A DNA stretch of 64,000 bases. Origin: Begonia masoniana. Taxonomy: Eukaryota > Streptophyta > Magnoliopsida > Cucurbitales > Begoniaceae. The DNA lies in the NCBI GenBank assembly GCA_022432975.1, contig CM039512.1:687511-751510 (forward strand), written 5' to 3'. The notes under the pieces were generated by a model. The model searched no databases. It saw only the letters and a list, made by a program, of their open reading frames with translations, and had not been told where the DNA came from. This document shows positions 13,122 to 22,572 of this stretch, piece by piece; position 1 is the first letter of the stretch; each line of letters begins with the position of its first letter. The position numbers were made by a program, and so were the translations under genes.

Positions 13122-13671
13122 ATGGAAGGTGCATTGGGTTTCTTGGCCTCCAAGACACTCCGCCCATGTGCCAGGCTACTCCGAGTCTTCAAATTCAGGC
13201 TCAACAAACCTCTCTTCATAAGCTCTCTTCGTCTCCGTCCCCGTCGCTTACCCAAAGAGACGTCACCTCTGAAAACTCGCAAGGCTCGAATACTTTCACT
13301 CCCCAGTTCTACGTTCGTTCAGAACGCCGAAGAAAGTAATGTCCAAAGCCGGGGAGGATGGGAGCTTATCGGAGGGACGAGAAAAGCTGTTTACATCGCC
13401 TCTCACGCCGGCTTTTATGAGGGCTGCAAAGGGCGGAACAGGGGAAGGGTCAGTTTCGGAGGAGGTGGAAGACGCTTGCCGGAGCTTTGAGAATTATCTG
13501 ATGGAGATGATGGTAGAAGAAGGGAAAGTGAGAGACTTGATGGACGTGGAAGAGCTTCTGTATTGCTGGAAGAACCTCCATTCTCCTCTGTTCATAGATT
13601 TGGTAGGTACATTTTATGGAGAGCTCTGCAAGGACCTCTTTTCCTCCCACAATGAAGATGATAGACCCTGA
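13122..13671 (+). CDS. OFP17: OFP17-like OVATE family protein, with one frame break
   Basis: The short C-terminal OVATE domain is clear: SFENYLMEMMVEEGKVRD, then DVEELLYCWKNL and FYGELCKDLF. This is the variant I associate with Arabidopsis OFP17. The N-terminal part (MEGALGFLASK, then a basic stretch with KTRKARILSL) lies in a different frame from the domain. The switch is somewhere in 13,270-13,345, most likely near the CCCC run around 13,300. Without the break the protein would be about 180 residues. OFP17 function is inferred only: OVATE proteins repress or scaffold in growth control. In Arabidopsis OFP17 sits next to OFP2, as here. The frame break may be a consensus error; the domain is otherwise undamaged. 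Confidence 0.78.
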
Positions 13672-14653
13672 CCCTAGAACTAATCATTATCAAGTTTCCA
13701 TTTTGTTTTCTCTTCAATGAAAAGCCTTAAGTTTATAGTATCAGGCAACTCCAATTTGAAGTTTAAAGAGGCAATAAGCAATCCAAATTGGATACATGAA
13801 CTAAAACTTAAGCAAATTAGAGGAAAAGTAGCAGAATTATGCACAGGCATTGGTCCAGAGCACAGCCAAAGGATTCATCATCGAAAATAAATACAAAAAT
13901 AGGCTATATTCTTTGAACAAAGGCTCAATAATTGAGCTACGAAAATGGCTCTGTCAGGCAGAGGCTACTCGCCAGTGGCCACCTCCCTCCCTCTCTCTCC
14001 CTCTCTCCCTCTCTCTATCTCTATATCTCTCTCTATAAGCAGTAATTGTGGGAAAGGGAGGCAACAGTTGAAGAATATTTACAGTGGAGAGTGGAGAGTG
14101 GAGAGGAAGGAAGGTCAAGCATGGGATGCATTGGAGAAGGTGGGCAAAAGGCATAAATGGGTTAGTAGACAGAAACAAAAGCATAACAACAAAAGTTATT
14201 CCCCTTGTTTCCGCATCAATGTCTGCATCTATTTCCTACAACCCCCACGCTTGCATTAACTCATCTCACCTTATACTTTTCAGCACCCAGCTTTCCATTT
14301 GTCAACATCTCACGTGAGGTCAATGAGCTATTTCCCTTTATTTCAAAAGGGTGTTGCAAAATAAGGAAGCAAAGAGCGTGAAGCAAGGAAGCAGAGAGTT
14401 GGAGGGTTGCTGTTATATTTCTGCTTTTGCTTATTGTGGAAGGCCAGAAAGGAAAAGCCTGCAAGAGAATCCAAGCTCCTTTCATGGCAAAGCTTAGGAA
14501 CCCATCATCCATGTAGATTCTCTCTCTTATCCTTCCTCTGCGCACTTTTCTTATCCTCTGCAACTTAGTCTTGAGTTCGACCAAGAAGACTATGATAATG
14601 ATCAAGTTTTTGCTCCAAGGGTTTCTCTGAATTCTTAAGTTGTCTTCTCTTTC
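13672..14653. other. Spacer between OFP17 and EPFL
   Basis: This holds a long pyrimidine microsatellite and the probable promoter and CT-rich leader of the EPFL gene. No other gene was recognised. Confidence 0.4.
13979..14036. repeat. CT-rich microsatellite
   Basis: About 58 bp of CCCT/CT/TATCTCT repeats. Open frames here encode only Leu/Ser/Pro or Arg/Glu runs and are not genes. Confidence 0.85.
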
Positions 14654-15219
14654 ATGGAGGGGGAGACGGATAGGATGTACTTCCTTTTCTACTGTATCTC
14701 CTACTTCTTCTTCTTCTCTTTCGTACTTTCCAGCTCCACAACAATCTGTCTCGGTCAGTTATGTTCTCTCTTATTTTTTTATTTCTCTTTTACATTTGTT
14801 TACATTGATCCTGTGTTCTTCCCTGTATCTTCCCAGATAGAAGATGTCTCCTGCCTGCAAAAGCTGAATATCTCCAGGTAGGTTGGTCCATTTCTATAGT
14901 GTAGGAACCAAATGGTTTCTACAATTTTCCATTTCCTCCTCTGTTGGTTGTGATCGGTTGCAGTTTATGTCAATACTTTCATAATTATCACCAGGAATTC
15001 TCAAGCTCAAACTTGGGAAGAGGGAAATGGTCGAGAATAGAAATTAGAAGGCATTTGAGCGGGCTTGGATCGTCCCCACCACGCTGCACGTCCAAGTGCG
15101 GGAAGTGTAAACCTTGCAAGGCTGTTCATGTGCCAGTGCCGCCAGGAAGGCCGGTTACTACTGAGTATTATCCAGAAGCGTGGAGGTGCAAATGCCACAA
15201 TAAGTTGTACATACCATAA
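14654..15219 (+). CDS. EPFL6: EPIDERMAL PATTERNING FACTOR-like secreted peptide (EPFL4/5/6 clade)
   Basis: Three exons give 121 residues: 14654-14753, 14837-14877 and 14995-15219. The N-terminus is a strongly hydrophobic signal peptide (FLFYCISYFFFFSFVL). The C-terminal mature peptide has six cysteines in PPRCTSKCGKCKPC and WRCKC, with the clade motif VHVPVPPG and the end EYYPEAWRCKCHNKLYIP. EPFL4-6 (CHALLAH group) peptides are apoplastic ligands of ERECTA-family receptor kinases with TMM, acting in stem growth and stomatal patterning. The start of exon 3 was chosen because the upstream AG at 14,963 would bring a stop into frame. Assignment to EPFL6 rather than EPFL4 or 5 rests on its neighbour CIPK11, as in Arabidopsis. 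His replaces the usual Gly in CKCGNKL. Confidence 0.88.
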
Positions 15220-15869
15220 TATGATTTCCAGGGAAATTTATAATTATTATCTGTCACGAGATTTAATCAAATGTAGTTGTTCTGTATCATATGTCTGGAT
15301 CATTTACTCATATACTATATCGAAAAGCCACTTTCTAAGTCACATAATTGGTGGTTAGACAACTGCATATGCTTAGCCAGTGGACTGTTTTTGTGGCATT
15401 TTTGATCCAGAGACCATTGGTTTGGAGTAATTATGGCCCAATTCTTCTGTCCTCTGCGATCGGAACATCATAGAATGATCATCCTACTCCTAACATGTAC
15501 CCACCAATTAACGTGTCTCTTTCTCGATAGGTCTCGATTATCGACAGATTTTGAGGTTGATTTGTCCCCAACTGCACCACTTTTCGCGAGTGATAATTAC
15601 CAGACAGCACGAGATGCGGATCTTGATTTTCCTCAGATGGTAAGAGTTCCGATCGACTGAGCAGGTCATAAATTCATCACATGTTCTGATAGACGACCAA
15701 TAACCATAAAATCTACCAGAAACTTATTAAAATCTTGGAGAAGGGATTGAGTTTACAAGTTTAACTCTGATAATATGTTCAGTGACAATGGCTTGGATTA
15801 TCTTAATCTTAGAAGAGCTCTTAGTTTAGTTGACTGTGGATTCTTCAACTTAAACACTGGAGTTCGATC

Positions 15870-16046
15870 TTAGTCCGACAAAAGCTTCAAGTAGAGAAGC
15901 TTCTGGGAAAAATCAGAGACTTTGGAGCGAATGGAAAAGACCTGAACATCTCTGTTATTTTCCAGCTTCGAGGAAGCATCATAGAAGAGACAAAGAAGAA
16001 CCAAGAAGCGTAGAAGTCCGCCAGTTTCACAGACCGACAACTCCAT
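15870..16046 (-). CDS. Possible small secreted protein or gene fragment (hypothetical)
   Basis: A 58-codon frame starts at the ATG at 16,044-16,046. It has a signal-peptide-like core (LLRFLVLLCLFYDASS) followed by a charged stretch and a stop. Nothing else supports it, and I do not recognise a family. It could be a chance ORF or an exon remnant. Confidence 0.2.
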   Translation of the reverse strand: MELSVCETGGLLRFLVLLCLFYDASSKLENNRDVQVFSIRSKVSDFSQKLLYLKLLSD

Positions 16047-16619
16047 CACCACCGCAGGAATGAAAAAAGGTGGCCCAACTTACCAACTCTCTCTCTCTAG
16101 AGCGCTGCTAAGGAAAGAGTCGGCCAGCCTGGGGGATTGCCAACTTCAGATGTCGTGTCGGATCCTGCACAGTGACACTTGTTCTTTCTTCTTCTTCGTT
16201 GACGTCTAAACACGCTATCTTCTGCTCCCTTTTAAACGTTTCCCATCAATTCTCTCTTCCGTGTTTGGACGTCAATTATTGGATCCATTTGGCCCTTCTT
16301 TCAGCATATTCTTCTCAGCAAAGTTTATATTATTTTTTTTTTATCAAATTGATAAGTGAGAAGCGTGGTCGTTGGAGAAGTGACAGGGCAGGAAGACTTT
16401 TCTTTTAATCTAATTAATTGGCGGTTGATTATATTTTGAAGGGTAAAAAACTCAAATAAACTTTTAAAAAATGGGGTAGATATAAGTTGATTAATAAATT
16501 AATTTCAATTATGAACTAACACTTAACTGTTTTCCTCGCACAAACTCGTCATTCATGTTAAATTTTCGGTTAAAATTGAGAGCAGACGTTCAGAATTACC
16601 TGCAGGCATCGAGAAATGT

Positions 16620-16805
16620 AAGTGTGGAAAAAGTGTCTCAAGAGTAGATTTTTGAGATTCACAACGGACACTCGCAAATTGAATATTGCAAAAAGTATTT
16701 CAGGAGAGCACTTTCGAAGCTCACAACGGACACCTGAAAATTGAAGATTGAGAAAAGTATCTCAGGAGCAGACTTACAGGGTTGAAGGCGAACACCCAAA
16801 AATGA
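16620..16805. repeat. Degenerate tandem repeat, about three units of roughly 65 bp
   Basis: Each unit contains AAAAGT-T-TCA-GAG, then a CACAACGGACAC-like segment and a short A-rich tail. The third unit is the most diverged. No coding content. Confidence 0.5.
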
Positions 16806-17842
16806 ATTATGTCTCGAAAAATACATTGGAGTGTACAAGTTCTAATATATAGCGATAAGTTACTGTGCGTAATTATATGAAACAGATCATATAACATAAA
16901 CTTAGATTATAAAACTGTTAATGATCAACTTGTACGATCAATAATGAGGGCCATTTTTTATAGAATATGAATAGCCAAGTCATGTTATAGGAAGGCTATT
17001 ATTTTTTGCCAATTGAGATCTAAACATAACAAGTGTCTAAATACAGAATCAATCATTTCCATTAATTATTCTTTTTTTATTACATTTACACCCAAATTCA
17101 GTCAAATAAATAAATAAATATAATAGTACGTGGGAGATGAATGTAAATTGTTTTTTTTTTTAATATTTTTGAATGAGGAGTCAGTAGATGAGAGTTCAAA
17201 TTTCAAACCCGAAAAGATAAAAGCTGTAATTGACGAGATCAATTCCCACCCAACAACTAGTAAAACCTACCAAAACAAACGGTCTTCGTAATTTCAAACC
17301 TAGCAGTCTTTATTCCTTTTTCCTGATTTATAGGATTTATTAACATAGATTATAATGACATCATTCTACTCTTTACTAATGAAAAAAAAAGACAACTTAA
17401 TTTAGGTTGTCACCCGACAAAGTTGCAGTTTTTTTGAGTTTTTGGACATCATCATGTTAATAGAACTGACAATGCAAGTGAATGGAGAAAAAACTTGCTT
17501 AAAAGCTTGGGATTGACGATAATGGAAGTCATTCACATGGCGACGTAGTTTTCTTTACACTTTATTCTCATGGAAAATGATGAGGATCGTGTTTTTGAAT
17601 TTTGGGTCTGTATTTTAGAAAATGGGTGACGTCATAAATACTTAAAATAAATATTATAATTCTTTTAATTATGACCATGAGATATAAAAATAGACGTATA
17701 AATATAAAAGCAGCTAAGCGCTAGTCTTCCGCCTTCCCGGCTTTAAAGTCTTGCCTCTCTGAATTCTGCGTTAACAAATTCTGATTTGCGTTTTCCGTTC
17801 AACCTACAGCGAATATCCCGTCGATCTCTGGCAGCCGACCTT

Positions 17843-19165
17843 ATGCCGGAGATCGAATACTACGGCCCTAAAAACGCCCTCTTCGGCAAATACGAGCTCG
17901 GCAAGCTTCTGGGTTGCGGCGCCTTTGCCAAGGTTTACCATGCTCGCGATGTTCGATCCGGCGTCAGCGTCGCCGTTAAGATTATCAATAAAAGAAGATC
18001 AATGGGACCGCCTTGATGTCTAACATCAAGCGCGAGATCTCCATCATGCGCCGCCTCCGACATCCCCACATCGTCAAGCTCCATGAGGTCCTTGCCAATA
18101 AGTCTAAGATCTACTTTGTCATGGAATTTGTTAAAGGCGGCGAATTGTTCACCAAGGTCGCCAAAGGCAGGTTCAGCGAAGATCTCAGCCGCAAGTATTT
18201 CCAGCAGCTCATATCTGCCGTCGGTTACTGCCATTCTCGAGGAATCTTCCACCGCGATTTGAAGCCCGAGAATCTTCTTGTTGACGAGAATGGTAATTTG
18301 AAGGTTTCCGATTTTGGACTCAGCGCTGTTGGCGACCAAATTCAGCACGACGGGCTGCTGCATACTCTTTGCGGTACGCCTGCCTATGTAGCGCCAGAGA
18401 TTTTGACGAAGAAGGGCTACGACGGGGCGAAGGTGGACGTCTGGTCGTGCGGCGTCATTCTCTTCGTGCTCAATGCAGGTTACCTGCCGTTTAACGATCC
18501 AAATCTCATGGCTATGTACAGGAAAATTTACAGGGGCGAGTATCGGTGCCCCAAATGGATGTCTCCTGACCTCAAGCGGTTCCTAGCTCGGATTCTCGTG
18601 ACAGATCCAGTTAATAGAATCACTGTCGATGAAATTTTGAAGGATCCGTGGTTCAGAAAAGGCGATTACAAGGAGATTAAATTCTACGATGATTGTCAGG
18701 ATAAAGACTCCAAATTTGACTATAAAGATGATTGTGAAAGCAGGATGATGAACGCGTTCGATATCATATCTTTCTCTTCCGGTTTGAATTTATCCGGTTT
18801 ATTCGACGAAGCTCACAATTCTGTTGAAGACAGTGAACGATTCGCATCAACGGAGACACCGGAGAAAATAATGGAGAAAATAGAGGAATTATGCAAGACA
18901 GAGAATCTGAGGTTGAAGAAGAAGAAAGAGTTGGTGATGGAGGTGGAAGGGGAAAACGGAAACGCTGTGATTGGAATCGAAGTGTACCGACTGACGGAAG
19001 GAATGGTGGTGGTAGAGACGAAGAGAAGAGGCGTGGAATGAAGAGTATTACAGGCAAATCTGGAACAATAAACTGAGGGCCCAGCTCGTCGGGCCGTTAG
19101 CTCAGGCGGAGTCTTCGACTTCTTTACTGCAGAGCGTTGTGGGGGTCGGTGAGGACGCTAGTTAA
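17843..19165 (+). CDS. CIPK11: CBL-interacting protein kinase, CIPK11/PKS5-like, with two frame breaks
   Basis: This is an intronless SnRK3 kinase of about 440 codons. CIPKs bind calcineurin-B-like calcium sensors through a NAF motif and phosphorylate transporters and pumps; Arabidopsis CIPK11 inhibits the plasma-membrane H+-ATPase AHA2. Visible parts: start MPEIEYYG, P-loop [13 protein letters not shown], lysine in [36 protein letters not shown], the NAF motif [13 protein letters not shown], and the C-terminal PPI region. Break 1 is near 17,995-18,010, where INKRRS runs into a stop while the kinase continues one frame over at 18,013. Break 2 is near 19,020-19,045, where a premature TGA follows RRGVE while the family ending ([11 protein letters not shown]) continues in another frame to TAA at 19,163. 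Each needs a single-base change in a purine run. It could be consensus error or a pseudogene. Asn in [10 protein letters not shown] is unusual. Confidence 0.88.
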
Positions 19166-19993
19166 AGCAGTCGTCGGGTGATCTTTTGCCGGCCGAAAAC
19201 CGGAAAAGATGACATTTTGCGGAGTAACAAGTTGGAAGCGGGAGTGATGCCGCCGCCGATACTACTCTAACTCCGGAACTGATGTTGCAGCGATTATGAT
19301 TATAAGAGTATTAATTATATTTTACTTGATAAATATCGAAAAAAAGAAGAAGAAGAAGAAGAAATTGTTGTAATTTGTGTTGTATTATGTTGTTCTTATT
19401 TGTATGTGGAAAACAAAAAAGATGACTGAGGAAATCAACAACTGAAACAGCCGGCTTTGAGTTTTGAAAGTATGTACATAATTTGAGTTTGTTTGTATAT
19501 ATAAAAACCGAAGGGCCAATGCTGAGTCTTGGGTTGTTCTATTTCCTTTTGCTGATGTTCATCCTTTTGTCTTGTAAATGTTGGGTCTTTTAATGGCTGC
19601 CAAGGCTGTATTGGGTTTTCTTCGATTTCCTTCTCCTGATCTTCATGCTTTCGTCTTGTAAATGTTGGCTCTTGCAATGGCTTCTATTGGAGGATGAAAA
19701 ATGACGCAATAGCATTACTCTTCTTGTTTTTCACATCACACCTGCAAATCAACCCAAAAAAGAGACGCCATAGTTAGATGCGGCGAGGTTTCAATTGAAC
19801 CATTTTTATGCTCAGATAATAAAAATGATAAATGCACCGGCTTTACGCAGTAATGACGTCTGCCAAGGGGAGAGAGAATGGGAGGAGAGGGAAGCTATTT
19901 TACGACGTCGTTTTTTGGAAGGGTTAAAGATCCCAAATAAACGGTCGAATTCTTCATCAGATTGACGCCGAACAGTCGGAAGCAGAGAGAGGG
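19166..19993. other. Spacer between CIPK11 and SLX1
   Basis: This contains a GAA microsatellite (about 19,344-19,363), a minus-strand repeat-bearing ORF (19,435-19,677) and the upstream region of SLX1. No conserved gene recognised. Confidence 0.4.
19435..19677 (-). CDS. Hypothetical 80-codon ORF with an internal protein repeat
   Basis: The frame encodes a polar protein containing two similar units: EPTFTRRKHEDQEKEIEE and DPTFTRQKDEHQQKEIEQ, each followed by Pro/Gln/Trp-rich text (PIQPWQPLK, PKTQHWPFG). The repeat is also seen at DNA level (about 19,530-19,605 against 19,610-19,685). The tail is cysteine-ended (KAGCFSC). I do not recognise a family. The repeat may simply come from a local DNA duplication. 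It lies head to head with SLX1 at about 315 bp. Confidence 0.3.
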   Translation of the reverse strand: MQEPTFTRRKHEDQEKEIEENPIQPWQPLKDPTFTRQKDEHQQKEIEQPKTQHWPFGFYIYKQTQIMYILSKLKAGCFSC

Positions 19994-21427
19994 ATGACGA
20001 AGAGACATCGAAAACCAGCAATCTCAGAAACCTTGATCCCGAAGGAGGAAGAGAAAGAAAATCAAGGTGAAGAAGGAAAAGGGTTTTTCGCCTGCTATCT
20101 GTTAGCCTCCTTGAGTCCTCGTTACAAAGGCCATACCTACATCGGGTTCCGATCTGCATCTTTCATAAAATTTTTGTTTTCCGTTTCAATTGATTAGATC
20201 CCCTTTCTAATGAATGAAAAAAAATGGCAATCAATAGATTCACAGTGAACCCCAGGCGTCGAATCAGACAGCACAATGGTGAAATTGGGAGCGGTGCGGG
20301 GCGAACCAAGATGAAGAGGCCATGGGAGATGGTCTTGTGCATCTATGGTTTCCCGACCAACGTCTCTGCCCTTCAGGTTCTATTTTTTTCTTGAATTCTT
20401 TCATTTCTTCGTTAAATTTCTTCAATACCTTTAACCTGATTCTGGTTTCTCTAGTTTTGAACCTCTCGACCCGTAAAATCAGACAGTGCCCTTTTGATGT
20501 TTGGTGAAAGATCTGACTGAAAATTTCTTTTGGTTTAGATTCATTACTTGAATGCTTAGGACTGTATTCATTTGATCAGTTAAGAAGACGAAAAAGTTAA
20601 TTCAACTTAAGATTGGCAAATGATATTTTCTGATGGGTTTGAATATCTAGTTTGAATGGGCATGGCAACACCCAACCGAGTCAGTGGCGGTGAGGGATGC
20701 AGCTGCAAGCTTTAAGTCTCTCTCTGGCATTGCCAATAAGATCAAGATTGCATACACAATGCTCACTCTCCCTACCTGGAACACGTAAAATCTCATTTTT
20801 CTTTGAGCATATAGATTCTTCAATCTGTACAAACAGTTGACCGATCTGAAATATTGAAAACTCTATACATACAGTTTGAATACCACCGTCAACTATATCT
20901 CAACAAAGTACACTAAGCATTCTGCCGGCTGCCCAACCCTTCCTGAGAAAATGTCCGTCCAGGTGAGTCAAATCGATGAGCTTCCATGCTATGTTGAAAG
21001 AGATGAAAGGTCAATTCAAAATGAAGATAGCTGGGACGAAGAAGAAGCTTGTGACGACAATAGCTTCCTCCCATCAACCATTTCAGAGTCAATACTTATA
21101 CACACCGAAAACCAATGCCCCGACAATGAGGCCATCGTTAGTGAAATCGACAGACAAGTTGAAAAAACACAAACATCTTCAATTTTCACCGGCAGATCTT
21201 CGACTGTAACTATTGTCGAGGAATTGGATGAGTATAGACTTAGTGAGAGAACAGCATATAATGGAAGAAGCAGGTGTTATACTGTGCCCTGTGGGGTGGA
21301 GTTAATAGACGTGTCCACCCCATCGCCTGATTGCAGAATTAGTTCATGCAGAAAGAAGAGGAGACCTGCTTCCTTCTCTAGGGAGATCATAGATTTAACT
21401 AAATCTCCCTCTTTTATCCAATTGTAA
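19994..21427 (+). CDS. SLX1: SLX1 structure-specific endonuclease subunit (GIY-YIG family)
   Basis: Four exons give 325 residues: 19994-20145, 20238-20376, 20651-20784 and 20875-21427. SLX1 with SLX4 resolves branched DNA such as Holliday junctions and flaps in the nucleus. The GIY-YIG nuclease is at the N-terminus. FACYLLAS supplies the first motif and HTYIGFT the second, followed by the catalytic-region arginine in RRRIRQHNGE and the metal-binding Glu in FEWAWQHP. The conserved plant stretch KRPWEMVLCIYGFPTNVSALQ-like crosses into exon 3, and NTTVNYISTKY with DELPCYVE follows. The C-terminal half is acidic and Ser/Thr-rich, with a basic patch (RKKRRPASF), a possible nuclear localisation signal. 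All junctions are GT-AG and the frame is intact. The exon 2 acceptor at 20,237 was chosen because it restores the GFTVNP motif. Confidence 0.9.
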
Positions 21428-21494
21428 AGTATGACTTGGCCACTATCAGTGGAAATGTTTGTATTGCCTCTACCATGGTTGTATCCTTTTTTGG

Positions 21495-21640
21495 TGCTCC
21501 CAGTATAATATTGTCTGCTTTGGGTCGGATTCTACATAGATTTGTTATTGAATAAAACCAAAACGCGTTGTATTAAATAAGAAGAGGAACTCTACTTATA
21601 AATCATGTATTTTTCATTTTGCAAAGTCATGTATGATTGT
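21495..21640. repeat. Degenerate dispersed repeat, TRIM-like, copy 2
   Basis: Relative of the repeat at 12,570-12,730 in the same orientation. It shares TATAATATTGTCTG, the GGTCGGATTCTA segment, ATTAAATAAGAA and a TATTTTTCA end. Confidence 0.4.
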
Positions 21641-22204
21641 GCACCCTATTAGTATGGACTGAACTCTTACACTGAACACTCATTGCGTTCACATATGGAG
21701 GGCTGCCACGATGGTTGATCCCGAGACTTGGATGCATTTTGCAGTGGTAAAGATTAATTACACTTTCATCCACAATGTTAGAGAAACTATAGCTTAAAAT
21801 CTTAAAATATATAGTTAGTAATCAACTATCTCCATTTCACTTATTTGGGTAGTGGTTGCAACAAAGAGTAATGTTGTGTCACTTATTTAGATGTTGAAGA
21901 CTAGAGATTTTTTTTATTGAATTTTTTTTTAATTTGAAGTAAATTTTTTTTTTAAAATTTGTAATTTTTTTCAAATTCTAATTTTTTTTTATGTATCAAA
22001 ATATTTTTAATGATATTTATGTGATATTTTTTATTAGATAGTCTCAAATAATTTTTTATTAAAACATTCAATTTTATATACCTTAACATAATTAATTTTT
22101 AAATTAAATGAGTAAATATCGTTGACATATAATTATTAATATTTATTATAATTTTAATTGAAATTTTAAAAAAATGATACTATATTAATATAAGTTGAAA
22201 ATAT

Positions 22205-22385
22205 TTATATACGCTCGGCTCGTTAAGACTCGTTAAATTCTTTGATCCAGTTCGGCTAGTTTAATTTGTGTCTCGGCTCGGGTTGAAATTTTTTCAAGCT
22301 AATTCATTAGACTTGACTCGTTAGGCTCGGTATGCTCGTTAGGCTCGTTATACTTAGTGAGCCGGACTACCTCTCGGGTGTCATC
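22205..22385. mobile_element. Possible end of an hAT-like element
   Basis: The block repeats GGCTCG and GCTCGTTA words, as the subterminal regions of many plant hAT elements do, and ends GGGTGTCATCTCTA, resembling an inverted hAT terminus. No matching left end or clear target duplication was found. Confidence 0.3.
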
Positions 22386-22572
22386 TCTAATCGCATGGAC
22401 ATTCTCCTAGAATTTGGGTTTAGACAATTTATTTAGAAATAAATAAGAATGTTTTTATTGGATTAATTACAGTTGACGTTGCTCATCATAGGTCCCGTGT
22501 CATTAAATAAACAGAAACGAAACAGTGACAAGTTTCTAATTGCTGTTTTTCAGACTTTTCACCGATCCCCAT

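Larger units (their letters stand above)
15220..17842. other. Long spacer between EPFL and the CIPK gene
   Basis: This is AT-rich spacer. It holds a possible minus-strand small secreted ORF (15,870-16,046), a degenerate tandem repeat (about 16,620-16,805) and a CT tract at about 16,085-16,100. The last 150 bp are the CIPK promoter and leader. I recognise no conserved gene. Confidence 0.4.
21428..22572. other. SLX1 3' region and AT-rich spacer
   Basis: This holds a degenerate repeat copy (21,495-21,640), a very AT-rich low-complexity stretch (21,890-22,200), a GCTCG-rich block (22,205-22,385), and a segment (about 22,390-22,570) similar to 56,440-56,575 upstream of the second peroxidase. No gene seen. 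Confidence 0.45.

Noticed and set aside
13945..14184. Ser/Leu/Pro-rich ORFs
   Set aside because: They arise from the CT microsatellite in several frames on both strands.
15433..15660. 75-codon ORF after EPFL
   Set aside because: No recognisable motif and no supporting context; likely chance.
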